From Evtepia gabavorous (GTDB taxonomy: Bacteria > Bacillota > Clostridia > Oscillospirales > Oscillospiraceae), in assembly GCF_003425665.1 (NCBI RefSeq), contig NZ_QQRQ01000008.1, positions 40,172 to 104,171 on the forward strand: 64,000 bases of DNA, given 5' to 3'. A model generated the notes under the pieces. That model saw only the letters and a list, made by a program, of their open reading frames with translations. It did not search any database and was not told the DNA's origin. A program made the translations under genes and the position numbers. Below, piece after piece: positions 17,477 through 25,968 of this stretch (positions within the stretch are counted from its first letter, which is position 1; every line of letters begins with the position of its first letter).

Positions 17477-17530
17477 AATTCAAAAAATTTTTTCGAAACA
17501 TCCGCGGCCGCTCTCCGCCCGGCGGACTGG

Positions 17531-17571
17531 CAAAAAAGCGCCGCGGCAGAAGCTTTTTCTGCCGCGGCGGG
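17531..17571 (-). terminator. Rho-independent terminator after the lipoprotein gene at 17646
   Basis: On the minus strand a 13-bp stem (CGCCGCGGCAGAA / TTCTGCCGCGGCG) is followed by CTTTTTTG. It separates the GNAT-lipoprotein unit from the sigma-factor operon. Confidence 0.87.
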
Positions 17572-17645
17572 AAGGAAGGATGATTCATTGTTTTCAGGGG
17601 ATTTTCTGGTTCCGGCTTCTCGTGGTTCAGCCTTTTTCCCTCTTC

Positions 17646-18413
17646 CTACGAAATCGCCTCCCCGCCCACGGTATAGCCGTCCCAGTGGCCGGATGGGTTC
17701 TGGCGGGCGGTGCAGTGGGTGAACCAGTAGGCGCCGGTGCCGCTTCTCCATTTCTGGGCGGTGAAGGTGAGCGCCCCGGAAGGGTTCTCCTCCGCAAGGG
17801 AGAGGAAGAGGCCGTCGTCCCACTCCACTCGCTCTCGGTCGATGTATCCCTGGTCCGCCAGGGCCTCCCAGGTGCCGGTCAGAACAGGGCAGTCCCGCTG
17901 CCAGCTCAGGGCCACCCCCACCGCTCCCTGTTCGGCGGGGGACAGGCGGGTTTGAGAGAGGTCCAGGCCCAGCTGCGCCACCCCGTCGTTGAGGGCGGGG
18001 TCCGTCGCCCACAGGTCCTCCAGCACCTGAAGGTACAAGGCGCACAGGTCGTCAAAGCCCGACGCCTCCACCAGGATACCGGTTACCTCCCCCAGCCGGG
18101 CGGGGAAGGTCTCCTCCACAGTGCCGCCATACCCCACCTGAATCCGGTCCCCCGGACGGATGGCGCCTTGGTCCGGGTCCTGGTAGGCCACGGGGCACTG
18201 GCCCAGGGAGACCGCATAGACATCACTTTCCCCCGCCCCCTCCTCCAGGCTGGCCACCAGAAGCTGCGCCCCCTCCACCGCTGCCACCCGGCCGGTGAGG
18301 CAGGCCTCGGACGCCGGCAGGCGGGGGTTCTCCTTGTCCGGTGCTTCCCCGCAGGCGGCCAGCAGGCCCAAAAGCAGGAACAGGGTCAGCCCCAGCAAAC
18401 AGGATCGTCTCAT
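17646..18413 (-). CDS. Hypothetical lipoprotein
   Basis: A 255-residue secreted protein with a type II signal peptide: a basic start (MRRS), a hydrophobic core and the lipobox LLAAC with C21 as the lipidated cysteine. The mature part has an early beta-rich stretch (LTGRVAAVEGAQLLVASLEE...GDRIQVGYGG) like the small OB-like DUF3221 folds of other lipoproteins. The rest of the protein is not recognised; it contains WRSGTGAYWFTHCTARQNPSGHWDGYTVGG near the C-terminus in two glycine/aromatic-rich blocks. The start overlaps the stop of the acetyltransferase gene by four bases. Function unknown. Confidence 0.75.
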   Translation of the reverse strand: MRRSCLLGLTLFLLLGLLAACGEAPDKENPRLPASEACLTGRVAAVEGAQLLVASLEEGAGESDVYAVSLGQCPVAYQDPDQGAIRPGDRIQVGYGGTVEETFPARLGEVTGILVEASGFDDLCALYLQVLEDLWATDPALNDGVAQLGLDLSQTRLSPAEQGAVGVALSWQRDCPVLTGTWEALADQGYIDRERVEWDDGLFLSLAEENPSGALTFTAQKWRSGTGAYWFTHCTARQNPSGHWDGYTVGGEAIS

Positions 18414-18874
18414 GGGAAATTCCTCCTTTCCACGCCGCGTTTCATATACAACAATGGGTAGGGATTTCCTTGTTCATCCCGCTCTGTTCTTTTATAAACT
18501 GTAAATCCCATATGTTCATAGAACCCTTTTGCAAGAGGGTTTTGTTCGTTCACCGCCAAATCATGGACGGAATATTGCTCGATTCCATATTGAAGCAGTG
18601 CCTTTCCAGCCCCTTTCCCCCTTTCCTCGTCCGCAACGAAAAGCATTTCCAGGTGTTGTTCTGCAATTCCCATAAAGCCAATGGGACATTGATTTTCATG
18701 GTTTAGAACGAGTAAATGCGGTACTTCGCTCAGGGCTTGCGGCACATACTTTTTTATGTTTTCTATTTCATTTTCTGATAGAAACAGGTGGGTCGCTCTC
18801 ACGGAACTCTCCCATACTTCCAGTAATTGTTTGATCAGCAATGGCGTTCTGTCTGCTACCTCAATCACTTTCAT
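18410..18874 (-). CDS. GNAT family N-acetyltransferase (YjaB-like)
   Basis: An acetyltransferase of about 154 residues. The acetyl-CoA binding motif is FVADEERGKGAGKALLQYG, followed by the late GNAT motif NPLAKGFYEHMGFTVYKRTERD and PYPLLYMKR, the ending seen in YjaB-like proteins. I start at the ATG at 18874, which has ACGGAGGACGG upstream; an upstream in-frame extension lacks family similarity. The gene is clearly more AT-rich than its neighbours, which suggests recent acquisition, yet it is coupled (ATGA) to the following lipoprotein gene. The substrate is not predictable. Confidence 0.85.
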   Translation of the reverse strand: MKVIEVADRTPLLIKQLLEVWESSVRATHLFLSENEIENIKKYVPQALSEVPHLLVLNHENQCPIGFMGIAEQHLEMLFVADEERGKGAGKALLQYGIEQYSVHDLAVNEQNPLAKGFYEHMGFTVYKRTERDEQGNPYPLLYMKRGVERRNFP

Positions 18875-19139
18875 CTTAACTCCGTCCTCCGTAAACAACA
18901 GTTTGTTTTTAATCGCATGATAGCATGATGCTTCCATCCTGTCATCTCTTTTCTGCTTTTGTGACAAAGCAAATTCCAACACGTTTTAAGGGAAACAAGC
19001 GGAAATGAAATACTGTATTGTAGGAAAGAAAACATGGGGTTTGTTCATAAGACGTCGCCGGTGGTCCCTTGGTTCCCCCACCCGGCCAGATTTCAGGGGC
19101 AGGCCCTGGGGAAAACAGGCCGGGGCGTGGGAGAGAACG

Positions 19140-19169
19140 TTGACTATTTCCCTGGCCACGTGCTATACT
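19140..19169 (+). promoter_or_regulatory. Sigma-A type promoter for dtd
   Basis: TTGACT (19140-19145), an 18-bp spacer and TATACT (19164-19169), about 50 bp before the dtd ATG. It should drive the plus-strand run dtd to hemZ. The interval 18875-19139 to its left holds no gene that I can support. Confidence 0.72.
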
Positions 19170-19224
19170 AAGATATTGTATCCCATGTTTGCCATTCCAA
19201 AAACCAAAGAGAAGGAGAACCCTT

Positions 19225-19668
19225 ATGCGCGCAGTGGTAACCAGAGTATCCTCCGCCTCTGTCTCCATTGACGGGGCCACCGTGGGGGCCATCGGCACCG
19301 GCTTTCTGGTGCTGCTGGGCATCGGCCCCAACGACACCCAGGCCCAGGCGGAAAAGCTGGCCGATAAAATCTGCGGCCTGCGGGTCTTTGCCGACGAGGC
19401 AGGGAAGATGAATTTGAACCTGGCCGCCGTGGGCGGGGCCCTGCTGGTGGTCTCCCAGTTCACCCTGTACGCCGATATCAAGAGCCGCCGGCCCGGGTTC
19501 ACCAAGGCCGCGCCCCCGGCGGTGGCCATTCCCCTGTATGAGACCTTTCTGGACCTGTGCCGGGCCCGGGGCTTCCAGGTGGAGCACGGGGCGTTCGGCG
19601 CGGACATGGCGGTGCAGTCGGTGAACGACGGCCCCGTCACCATCTGGATGGACACCGAGACCCTGTGA
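19225..19668 (+). CDS. dtd: D-aminoacyl-tRNA deacylase
   Basis: A 147-residue enzyme that hydrolyses D-amino acids (and Gly from tRNA-Ala) from mischarged tRNAs. The family signatures SQFTLYAD (near 78) and the C-terminal NDGPVTIWMDT are present, and RVSSASVSIDG opens the protein as expected. In most homologues the last motif is GPVT followed by hydrophobic residues, so this is a mild variant. The start is fixed by GAGAAGGAGAACCCTT; an upstream in-frame extension reaching 19189 is not coding-like. It is the first gene of the plus-strand unit. Confidence 0.96.
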   Translation: MRAVVTRVSSASVSIDGATVGAIGTGFLVLLGIGPNDTQAQAEKLADKICGLRVFADEAGKMNLNLAAVGGALLVVSQFTLYADIKSRRPGFTKAAPPAVAIPLYETFLDLCRARGFQVEHGAFGADMAVQSVNDGPVTIWMDTETL

Positions 19669-19735
19669 CGCCGGCCCCATGGGCCCGGCTCTGTTTTTAT
19701 CAATTCTTCCCCCTTGGGGGACAACGAGGTGACTT

Positions 19736-20353
19736 ATGCTGCAAATCAAACGTATGCCCGTGGGCCAGATCGGCACCAACTGCTACCTGCTGGAGGACAC
19801 CGACGCCAAGCTCTGCGCCGTCATTGATCCCGGCGACCAGCCGGAGGACATTGACCGGGAGATCCGCAAGGCGGGCCTCACCCTCACCATGATTCTCATC
19901 ACCCACGGCCACTTTGACCACGTGCTGGGGGTCCCCGGCCTGCTGGAGAAGTGGCCGGGCATTCCCGTCTACGTCCACGAGAAGGAGGTCAACTGGGCCG
20001 GGGCAGGGGACCAGTACATGCTCCTGGCCCCGGTGGAGGGCATCCACACCGTGAAGGAGGGGGACACCATCCCCTTCGGCGGCGCCACCATCCAGGTGCT
20101 CCACACCCCTGGCCACTCCCCCGGGTCGGTGACTTACCGGGTGGGGGACGTCCTCTTCTGCGGGGACACCCTCTTTGCCGGCTCCTGTGGGCGCACAGAC
20201 TTTGTGGGGGGGAGCTATCCCCAGATTCTGAAGTCCCTGAAGCGGCTGGTCTCCCTGGAGGGCAACCTCCGGGTGTGCCCCGGCCATGAGGGGACCTCCA
20301 GCCTGGACGTGGAGCGGGCCCACAACCCCTTTGTCCGGGAAGCCCTGCGATGA
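19736..20353 (+). CDS. MBL-fold metallohydrolase (glyoxalase II-like)
   Basis: A 205-residue zinc hydrolase. Metal-binding motifs are in order: THGHFDH (about 61-67), HTPGHSPGS, GDTLFAGSCGRTD and the final PGHEGTSS. This compact form without the C-terminal glyoxalase II domain is widespread in Firmicutes, and substrates are often thioesters such as S-lactoylglutathione analogues. A link to methylglyoxal metabolism would fit mgsA at 32730, but that is inference. The stop overlaps the hemZ start by four bases, so the two are coupled. Confidence 0.9.
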   Translation: MLQIKRMPVGQIGTNCYLLEDTDAKLCAVIDPGDQPEDIDREIRKAGLTLTMILITHGHFDHVLGVPGLLEKWPGIPVYVHEKEVNWAGAGDQYMLLAPVEGIHTVKEGDTIPFGGATIQVLHTPGHSPGSVTYRVGDVLFCGDTLFAGSCGRTDFVGGSYPQILKSLKRLVSLEGNLRVCPGHEGTSSLDVERAHNPFVREALR

Positions 20354-21807
20354 ACCTGTTCTTTGCCGGCCACCAGGAGAAATACGCGGTGGAGCAGACC
20401 CTGCTCACCCTCTTTCCCCAGGAGCGGCCGGTCTATCCAGATACGCCCCCGGGGGGAGACAACGAACTGGTGCTCTCCTTTTCCCGGGGAAGCCAGTGGT
20501 GCACCGCTCGGGCGGTGCTGCGCCGGGGGGGGAAGACCTACGTCCGCCAGTGCCGGGTGGCTGCCGCCGAACTGCCGGCGGAGGACCCAGTGGTATCCAC
20601 CCGGCTCACCCGCCGGACCCTCCAGCGGGCCTTTTACCTGGCCGCGGTGGACTGCCTGGGGACAGAGCCCCCCTGGGGGATGCTCTCCGGGGTCCGCCCG
20701 GTGAAGCTCCCCACCCGGGCCATGGAGGCCGGGGCCTCTCCCCGCCAGGCGGAGGCCATGCTGCGGGACCAATACCGGGTCTCCCCCCTGCGCCGGCAGC
20801 TGGCCATGGACTGCGCCCAGGCCAGCCTGGCGGTGAAACGGGACCTGAAGCCCCAGGAGATCTCCCTGTATGTGGGCATTCCCTTTTGTCCCACCCGGTG
20901 CGCCTACTGCTCCTTCATCTCCGCCTCGGGGTCAGCCAACCGGCTGATCCCCGACTACTTGGATGCCCTGCTGGCGGAGATTGACGCCGCCGGCGCCGCA
21001 GCCCGGCGGGCGGGGAAGACCGTCCGGTCGGTCTATCTGGGCGGGGGGACCCCCACCACCCTGGAGGCCCCTCAGCTGGCCGAGCTGCTGGACCGGCTCC
21101 GCCGGGCTTTCCAGCTGGCGCCGGGCACGGAGTGCACCGTGGAGGCCGGCCGGCCGGACACCATCACCCGGGAAAAGCTCATCGCCATCCGGGAGGGCGG
21201 CGGCAACCGGATCTCCGTCAACCCCCAGACCATGTCCGACCCTGTCCTGGCAGCCATCGGCCGCAGCCACCGGGCCCAGGATATCCGCCGGGCCTATGCC
21301 CTGGCCCGGGAGACCGGTGTGGGAGCGGTCAACATGGACCTGATCGCCGGCCTGCCGGCGGACACCCCGGCGGGATTCCGCCGGACGGTGGAGGAGGTCC
21401 TGGCCATGGCCCCGGAAAACATCACCGTGCACACCCTGGCCCTAAAAAAGGGGGCCCGCCTGCGCCAGGAGGAGACCCCCCTGCCCTCTGGGACAGATGT
21501 GGCCGCCATGCTGGACTTCGCCTGGGCGGCCCTGCGCCAGGCCGGTTATCTGCCCTACTATTTGTACCGGCAGAAATTCATGTCGGGGTCCTTTGAAAAC
21601 GTGGGCTGGTGCAAACCTGGCTTCGTCAATGTCTATAACATCTGTATGATGGAGGAACTCCACACCGTGCTCTCCCTGGGCGCGGGAGGCGTCACCAAGC
21701 TGGTGGAAGGCGGCGTGGTCCGCCGGCTGGCCAACCCCAAATATCCCCAGGAGTACCTGCGGAACATGGGCGCCATTCAGGCGGAAAAGGCCGCCTTTTC
21801 CTGGTAA
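20350..21807 (+). CDS. hemZ: Coproporphyrinogen dehydrogenase HemZ-like radical SAM protein
   Basis: A 485-residue member of the HemN/HemZ branch. An N-terminal HemZ-specific domain of about 170 residues (with GMLSGVRPVKLPTRAM) precedes the radical-SAM core. The CxxxCxxC cluster is at about C180, C184 and C187 (PFCPTRCAYCSF), followed by VYLGGGTPTTL and a late NVGWCKPGFVNVYNICMMEE stretch typical of HemZ. Oxygen-independent coproporphyrinogen III oxidation is the assigned role of the family. No other heme genes are present in the window, so the activity is uncertain and the protein could act on another porphyrin-like substrate. Confidence 0.9.
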   Translation: MNLFFAGHQEKYAVEQTLLTLFPQERPVYPDTPPGGDNELVLSFSRGSQWCTARAVLRRGGKTYVRQCRVAAAELPAEDPVVSTRLTRRTLQRAFYLAAVDCLGTEPPWGMLSGVRPVKLPTRAMEAGASPRQAEAMLRDQYRVSPLRRQLAMDCAQASLAVKRDLKPQEISLYVGIPFCPTRCAYCSFISASGSANRLIPDYLDALLAEIDAAGAAARRAGKTVRSVYLGGGTPTTLEAPQLAELLDRLRRAFQLAPGTECTVEAGRPDTITREKLIAIREGGGNRISVNPQTMSDPVLAAIGRSHRAQDIRRAYALARETGVGAVNMDLIAGLPADTPAGFRRTVEEVLAMAPENITVHTLALKKGARLRQEETPLPSGTDVAAMLDFAWAALRQAGYLPYYLYRQKFMSGSFENVGWCKPGFVNVYNICMMEELHTVLSLGAGGVTKLVEGGVVRRLANPKYPQEYLRNMGAIQAEKAAFSW

Positions 21808-21891
21808 GACCCCATCAAACCGGCAACTTTTTTTCCTGTTTTCCACGTTTTGTGACTTTGTTCCTTGACGTGCCTGGAAGGAGGCATTAAA

Positions 21892-22830
21892 ATGTCCTAT
21901 CAGCTGCAAGAGATCAACCGCCGCATCGACCAGGATGTGAAGGGGTTTTTGGAGGAATGCGACGCCCAGTACGCCCAGAAGGTCAGCCAGGCCGCCGACG
22001 CCATTTTGACCAACCTCCCCCACAGCCCCATCGTCCTGCTCTCCGGCCCCTCCGGGTCGGGCAAGACCACCACCGCCCTGAAGATTGAGGAGGAGCTGGA
22101 AAAGCGGGGGGTGCTCTCCCACACCATCTCCATGGACAACTACTTCAAAACCCTGGACCCCAAAACCGCCCCCCGGACGGCCGACGGGCTGGTGGACTTT
22201 GAGTCCCCCAAGTGCATGGATATGGACCTGCTCAATTCCCACTTTGCCAAGCTCTCCAAAGGGGAGACCATTGTGGTGCCCAAGTTTGAGTTTGCCCGCC
22301 AGATGCGCAATGACCACCTGGGAACTCCTCTCCGCCTGAAGAAAAATGAAATCGCCATTTTCGAGGGGATTCACGCCCTCAACGACGAGTGCGCCGGACG
22401 AAATCCCGCCGCCACCTGCCTGTATATCTCCGCCCGGTCCGACGTGCTGGAGGGGGAGGACCTGCGGTTCAAGGGTACCTGGATGCGCCTGACCCGCCGG
22501 GCGGTCCGGGACTATAACTTCCGGGGCACCGGGGTGGGGGAGACCATGGACATGTGGGCCAATGTCCGGCGTGGGGAGAAGCTGTACATCTCTCCCTTCA
22601 AGCACCGGGCCAACTACATCTTTGACTCCTCTCTGCCCTATGAGGTGTCAGTGATGAAGCACTACGCCATGCCCCTGCTGGAGGCCGTGCCCCAGGAGAA
22701 CGTCCGGCGGCGGGAGCTGCTGGACCTGATCCACGGCTTTGAACATTTCCTGCCCATTGACCCCGCCCTGGTGCCCCCGGCTTCTTTACTCCGGGAGTTC
22801 ATCGGCGGCGGCATCTACGACTATACCTGA
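21892..22830 (+). CDS. Uridine kinase-like nucleoside kinase
   Basis: About 312 residues. The P-loop is GPSGSGKTTTALKIEEEL (near 50), then DNYFK, a phosphoribulokinase/uridine kinase signature. EIAIFEGIHALND corresponds to the Walker B-like segment, and RLTRRAVRDYNFRG is the typical kinase segment binding phosphate. It lacks the N-terminal TGS/threonyl-like domain found in longer clostridial uridine kinase paralogues. The start is the ATG at 21892 after GGAAGGAGGCATTAAA. The exact nucleoside acceptor is not certain. Confidence 0.87.
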   Translation: MSYQLQEINRRIDQDVKGFLEECDAQYAQKVSQAADAILTNLPHSPIVLLSGPSGSGKTTTALKIEEELEKRGVLSHTISMDNYFKTLDPKTAPRTADGLVDFESPKCMDMDLLNSHFAKLSKGETIVVPKFEFARQMRNDHLGTPLRLKKNEIAIFEGIHALNDECAGRNPAATCLYISARSDVLEGEDLRFKGTWMRLTRRAVRDYNFRGTGVGETMDMWANVRRGEKLYISPFKHRANYIFDSSLPYEVSVMKHYAMPLLEAVPQENVRRRELLDLIHGFEHFLPIDPALVPPASLLREFIGGGIYDYT

Positions 22831-22893
22831 GCGCACCCCGGGCGGCCGACGCCCGTTTATATCAACATCCAAAGGAAAGGAAGTCTTTCTATC

Positions 22894-23727
22894 ATGTCTG
22901 AAGAATGTACCCATGACTGCAGCACCTGCGGCTCCAGCTGTGAGCACGTGGACGCCAAAGACCTCATTGCACCGCTGAACAAGGACTCTTCCATCAAGCA
23001 CGTCTACGCCATCATGTCCGGCAAGGGCGGCGTGGGCAAGAGCTCCACCACCGCCTCCCTGGCCACCGCCATGGCCAAGCGGGGTTATAAAGTGGGCATC
23101 ATGGACGCCGACATCACCGGCCCCTCCATCCCCACCGCCTTCGGCCTGGACACCCGCGCCGTGGGGGACGGGGAGAGCATCTTCCCCGAACTCACCCCCG
23201 GGGGCATCAAGATCATCTCCCTGAACCTGCTGCTGGAGAACAAGGGAGACCCGGTGGTCTGGCGGGGCAGCCTGCTGGGCGGCGTGGTCAAACAGTTCTG
23301 GACCGACGTGCGCTGGGGCGAGCTGGACTATCTGTTCATTGACATGCCCCCCGGAACGGGCGATGTGCCCCTGACCGTCTTCCAGTCCATCCCCGTGGAC
23401 GGGATCGTGGTGGTCACCTCTCCCCAGGACCTGGTCTCCCTCATCGTCACCAAGGCGGTCCGCATGGCCGAGATGATGAACAAGCCCATCCTGGGCGTGG
23501 TGGAGAATTACAGTTATTTCCAGTGCCCCAACTGCGGGGAGAAGCACTATATCTTCGGCAAGAGCAACTTAGAGCAGGTGGCCGCCGAGCTGCAGGTCAA
23601 GGTGCTGGCCCAGATCCCCATGGACCCCGCCATGGCCGCCGCCATGGACCAGGGCGCCATGGAGACCATGGAGCACAACTACCTGGAGCCTGTGGCTGAC
23701 GCCATTCTGGCCCACGAGCAGGGATAA
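22894..23727 (+). CDS. Mrp/Nbp35-type P-loop ATPase, Fe-S cluster carrier
   Basis: A 277-residue MinD-like ATPase. The short N-terminal cysteine cluster (C5, C9, C12, C16) resembles the ferredoxin-like motif of Nbp35. The deviant Walker A is SGKGGVGKSSTTAS (about 43-56). IDMPPGTGDVPLT is the Mrp signature. The C-terminal CPNCG provides the bridging cluster cysteines. Such proteins bind and hand over Fe-S clusters to apoproteins. Fe-S enzymes are encoded nearby (HemZ, MiaB), but that link is only plausible. A ribosome binding site (AAAGGAAAGGAAG) precedes the ATG. Confidence 0.92.
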   Translation: MSEECTHDCSTCGSSCEHVDAKDLIAPLNKDSSIKHVYAIMSGKGGVGKSSTTASLATAMAKRGYKVGIMDADITGPSIPTAFGLDTRAVGDGESIFPELTPGGIKIISLNLLLENKGDPVVWRGSLLGGVVKQFWTDVRWGELDYLFIDMPPGTGDVPLTVFQSIPVDGIVVVTSPQDLVSLIVTKAVRMAEMMNKPILGVVENYSYFQCPNCGEKHYIFGKSNLEQVAAELQVKVLAQIPMDPAMAAAMDQGAMETMEHNYLEPVADAILAHEQG

Positions 23728-23797
23728 GCAGACAACCGCGCCGGCGGGGTGAGAAAACTCGCCCCGCCGGCGTTTTCACAGAAAGAGAGGACCGCCT

Positions 23798-24559
23798 ATG
23801 AAACTCATTTCCTGGAACGTCAACGGCCTGCGGGCCTGCCTGAAAAAAGACTTTATGGCCTCCTTCACAGCCCTGGACGCGGATATCTTCTGCCTGCAGG
23901 AGACCAAGCTCCAGCACCACGCAGGGCAGGTGGAGCTGGAACTGCCGGGGTATCACCAGTTTTGGAACAGCGCCGAGAAAAAGGGCTATTCCGGGGTGGC
24001 GGTCTTTACCAGAGCCGAGCCCCTGTCGGTGACCTATGGCCTGGGACTGGAGGAGCACGACCACGAGGGCCGGGTGATCACCGCGGAATACCCCGGGTTT
24101 TACCTGGTCTGCTGCTACACCCCCAATGCCCAGAACGAGCTCAAGCGCCTGGACTACCGGATGACCTGGGAGGACGCCTTCCGGGCCTATCTCCAGGCCC
24201 TGGACGAGAAAAAGCCTGTGATCCTCTGTGGCGACCTGAACGTGGCCCACCAGGAGATCGACCTGAAAAACCCCAAGACCAACCGGCGCAACGCCGGCTT
24301 CACCGACGAGGAGCGGGGGAAGATGACCCAGCTGCTCTCCGCCGGTTTCACCGACACCTTCCGGGCCAAGTATCCCGACGCAGAGGGGGCCTACTCCTGG
24401 TGGAGCTACCGCTTCCACGCCCGGGAGAAGAACGCCGGGTGGCGGATCGACTACTTCATCGTCTCAGACCGCCTGATGCCCCAGGTGCGGGAGGCCGCCA
24501 TCCACAGCGAGATCTACGGCAGTGACCACTGCCCGGTGGAGCTGGTGCTGGATCTATAA
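23798..24559 (+). CDS. Exodeoxyribonuclease III
   Basis: A 253-residue AP endonuclease/3'-exonuclease of the Xth/ExoA family, used in base excision repair. All catalytic blocks are present: SWNVNGLRA at the N-terminus, LQETK (Glu metal ligand), YSGVAVF, GDLNVAHQEIDLKNPK and the terminal GSDHCPVEL with the catalytic Asp-His pair. Length matches the family. A strong terminator 20 bp downstream ends this plus-strand run. Confidence 0.96.
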   Translation: MKLISWNVNGLRACLKKDFMASFTALDADIFCLQETKLQHHAGQVELELPGYHQFWNSAEKKGYSGVAVFTRAEPLSVTYGLGLEEHDHEGRVITAEYPGFYLVCCYTPNAQNELKRLDYRMTWEDAFRAYLQALDEKKPVILCGDLNVAHQEIDLKNPKTNRRNAGFTDEERGKMTQLLSAGFTDTFRAKYPDAEGAYSWWSYRFHAREKNAGWRIDYFIVSDRLMPQVREAAIHSEIYGSDHCPVELVLDL

Positions 24560-24579
24560 ATTTTATATGGATAGAAAGC

Positions 24580-24611
24580 GGGAACCGGCGCATGCCGGTT
24601 CCCGTTTTTCG
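24580..24611 (+). terminator. Rho-independent terminator after exonuclease III gene
   Basis: A 10-bp stem (GGGAACCGGC / GCCGGTTCCC) with a GCAT loop, then GTTTTTC. It may also serve the convergent gene ending at 24620, though its T-run in that direction is weak. Confidence 0.87.
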
Positions 24612-24619
24612 TCACCGTA

Positions 24620-24970
24620 TTAAAACAAAAACCAAGTAATCTCTTGGGACAGGACAGAAAAGGGAGCGATCAGCGTCATCCGAACCACACTCCACTCTTG
24701 TCCCCATAGGAGCAGGCAGGTTGCGGCAACCGGCAAACACCCCAAAACCAGATCCCGGACCCGCCAGCGTTTTTTGACCACACAGCGAATCATATACACC
24801 AGGCACAAGAGACCAAAGATACCACTTAAAATCCATAGAATCGCAAAAAACAAATTCATGCCATGGTATACATTATCCTGGTAATATCTCCCTTCCATCA
24901 AAAACACAGCACTGATGCACACGAGTAAACCGAAACAAGATAGCAGGTAACCTTTTTGTGGCAGGGTCAT
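24620..24970 (-). CDS. Hypothetical small membrane protein
   Basis: 116 residues with three or four predicted membrane segments (about 8-25, 40-62, 76-90, 98-112) and a basic loop after the second (RCVVKKRWRVRD), so probably anchored with that loop inside. The family is not recognised. I start at the ATG at 24970 with AAGGCGGTG upstream; a GTG three codons earlier would overlap that site. The gene and its left flank are AT-richer than the surroundings, and the next gene (25348) encodes another orphan membrane protein, so this looks like an acquired patch. Confidence 0.6.
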   Translation of the reverse strand: MTLPQKGYLLSCFGLLVCISAVFLMEGRYYQDNVYHGMNLFFAILWILSGIFGLLCLVYMIRCVVKKRWRVRDLVLGCLPVAATCLLLWGQEWSVVRMTLIAPFSVLSQEITWFLF

Positions 24971-25279
24971 GGTTTGCACCGCCTTTCACGCTTATTGAAA
25001 AAGTAAACATCTATTTTTGTCTTTTTCCCTCTTAATCCTATTAGATTTTTTCCCAAAATGCAACACATTCTCTCGCTTTTTCCCGCTGTATCTCTATGAT
25101 CTGGACTCCATTCAGACTCCCTTCTATCTTATTTATGTCTTGCCAACGACAATTTTTTGCCGTCCCATCAAAAATTTTTTATTTTTTTCTGCCTGTCGCC
25201 CTTTCTCCCATGAATACGAAAATTCTGTCCAATGAAAAAAGCCCCTTTATCGGTGTTGGAGAACCTGGAAGAAGCCATA
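24971..25279. other. AT-rich gap without a supportable gene
   Basis: About 300 bp of markedly AT-rich sequence with homopolymer runs between two minus-strand membrane-protein genes. Short open frames exist on the plus strand, but they have no ribosome binding sites and no coding-like composition. It probably contains the promoter for the gene starting at 24970. Confidence 0.5.
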
Positions 25280-25280
25280 A

Positions 25281-25323
25281 AAACACCGGGGCGCACAAAA
25301 AACTTGCGCGCCCCGGTGTGTCT
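25281..25323 (-). terminator. Rho-independent terminator after the membrane-protein gene at 25348
   Basis: On the minus strand the stem ACACCGGGGCGC / GCGCCCCGGTGT, with a T-rich loop, is followed by TTTTTATGG. Confidence 0.82.
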
Positions 25324-25347
25324 CTTCTTATGGTGTTTTGGGTCGTG

Positions 25348-25713
25348 TCACGTGGTCAAAAACAGCGATACATAGAACATGAGCTGCTCTAACTGCGCCT
25401 GGAATAATCGTTCTGCCCCTAAAAGCACCAGAAATACCGGCACTGCTGTGGCTGCTGACAGAGTAAAACGCTTTTTCCTTGGGAATGGGACTTTCTCTTT
25501 TCCCCGCGCTTCCAGACGTGCCCCTACAATAAATTGCAGCAGACAAAAGACCAGGCAGGGAATGGCACACAAGATGCCATAGTATTGTACATGGTAATTA
25601 AACCACCAAGAACTCAACCGGGGTTCCGGCGGGAACAAAGAGAGGACGAGAAAGAACAGATAGCTGATGGCGATGCCGTTCTTTACAAGGTCCATTATTC
25701 GGTAAAGGGTCAT
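25348..25713 (-). CDS. Hypothetical membrane protein
   Basis: 121 residues with three predicted membrane segments (about 8-27, 41-64, 87-115) and a strongly basic loop between the second and third (RLEARGKEKVPFPRKKR), which should face the cytoplasm. There is no recognised family. It has its own terminator. It lies beside another orphan small membrane protein in AT-richer DNA; the two are not obviously similar in sequence. Confidence 0.6.
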   Translation of the reverse strand: MTLYRIMDLVKNGIAISYLFFLVLSLFPPEPRLSSWWFNYHVQYYGILCAIPCLVFCLLQFIVGARLEARGKEKVPFPRKKRFTLSAATAVPVFLVLLGAERLFQAQLEQLMFYVSLFLTT

Positions 25714-25897
25714 ACTAACACCTCTTACATCACTTTACTCCACTAAAATCACTTTGTTAACAAATCCTATGAGCCTCAAATTGGAGCTCTGATCTTACGC
25801 CTCCCTTCAAATGAAAGAACGAATACCATTGAATCTTGTTACATACGCTCTGTAACCACTTGTGAATGCTGACTCATGATAATTCTGCTAAACTGGA
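25714..25897. other. Short gene-free interval upstream of the membrane-protein gene
   Basis: AT-rich sequence between the start of the gene at 25348-25713 and the corA terminator. It presumably holds the promoter for the former. No hairpin or reading frame worth calling was seen. Confidence 0.4.
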
Positions 25898-25899
25898 CG

Positions 25900-25931
25900 C
25901 AGAAGGGAACCACACTGCGGTTCCCCCCTTT
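25900..25931 (-). terminator. Probable terminator after corA
   Basis: A stem of GGGGAACC / GGTTCCC around the loop GCAGTGT on the minus strand, followed by only a short pyrimidine run (TTCT). It lies 40 bp past the corA stop codon. Confidence 0.6.
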
Positions 25932-25968
25932 TCATGCCCCTTTCTTGTACCCGGGGAAGCCAAAGCGG

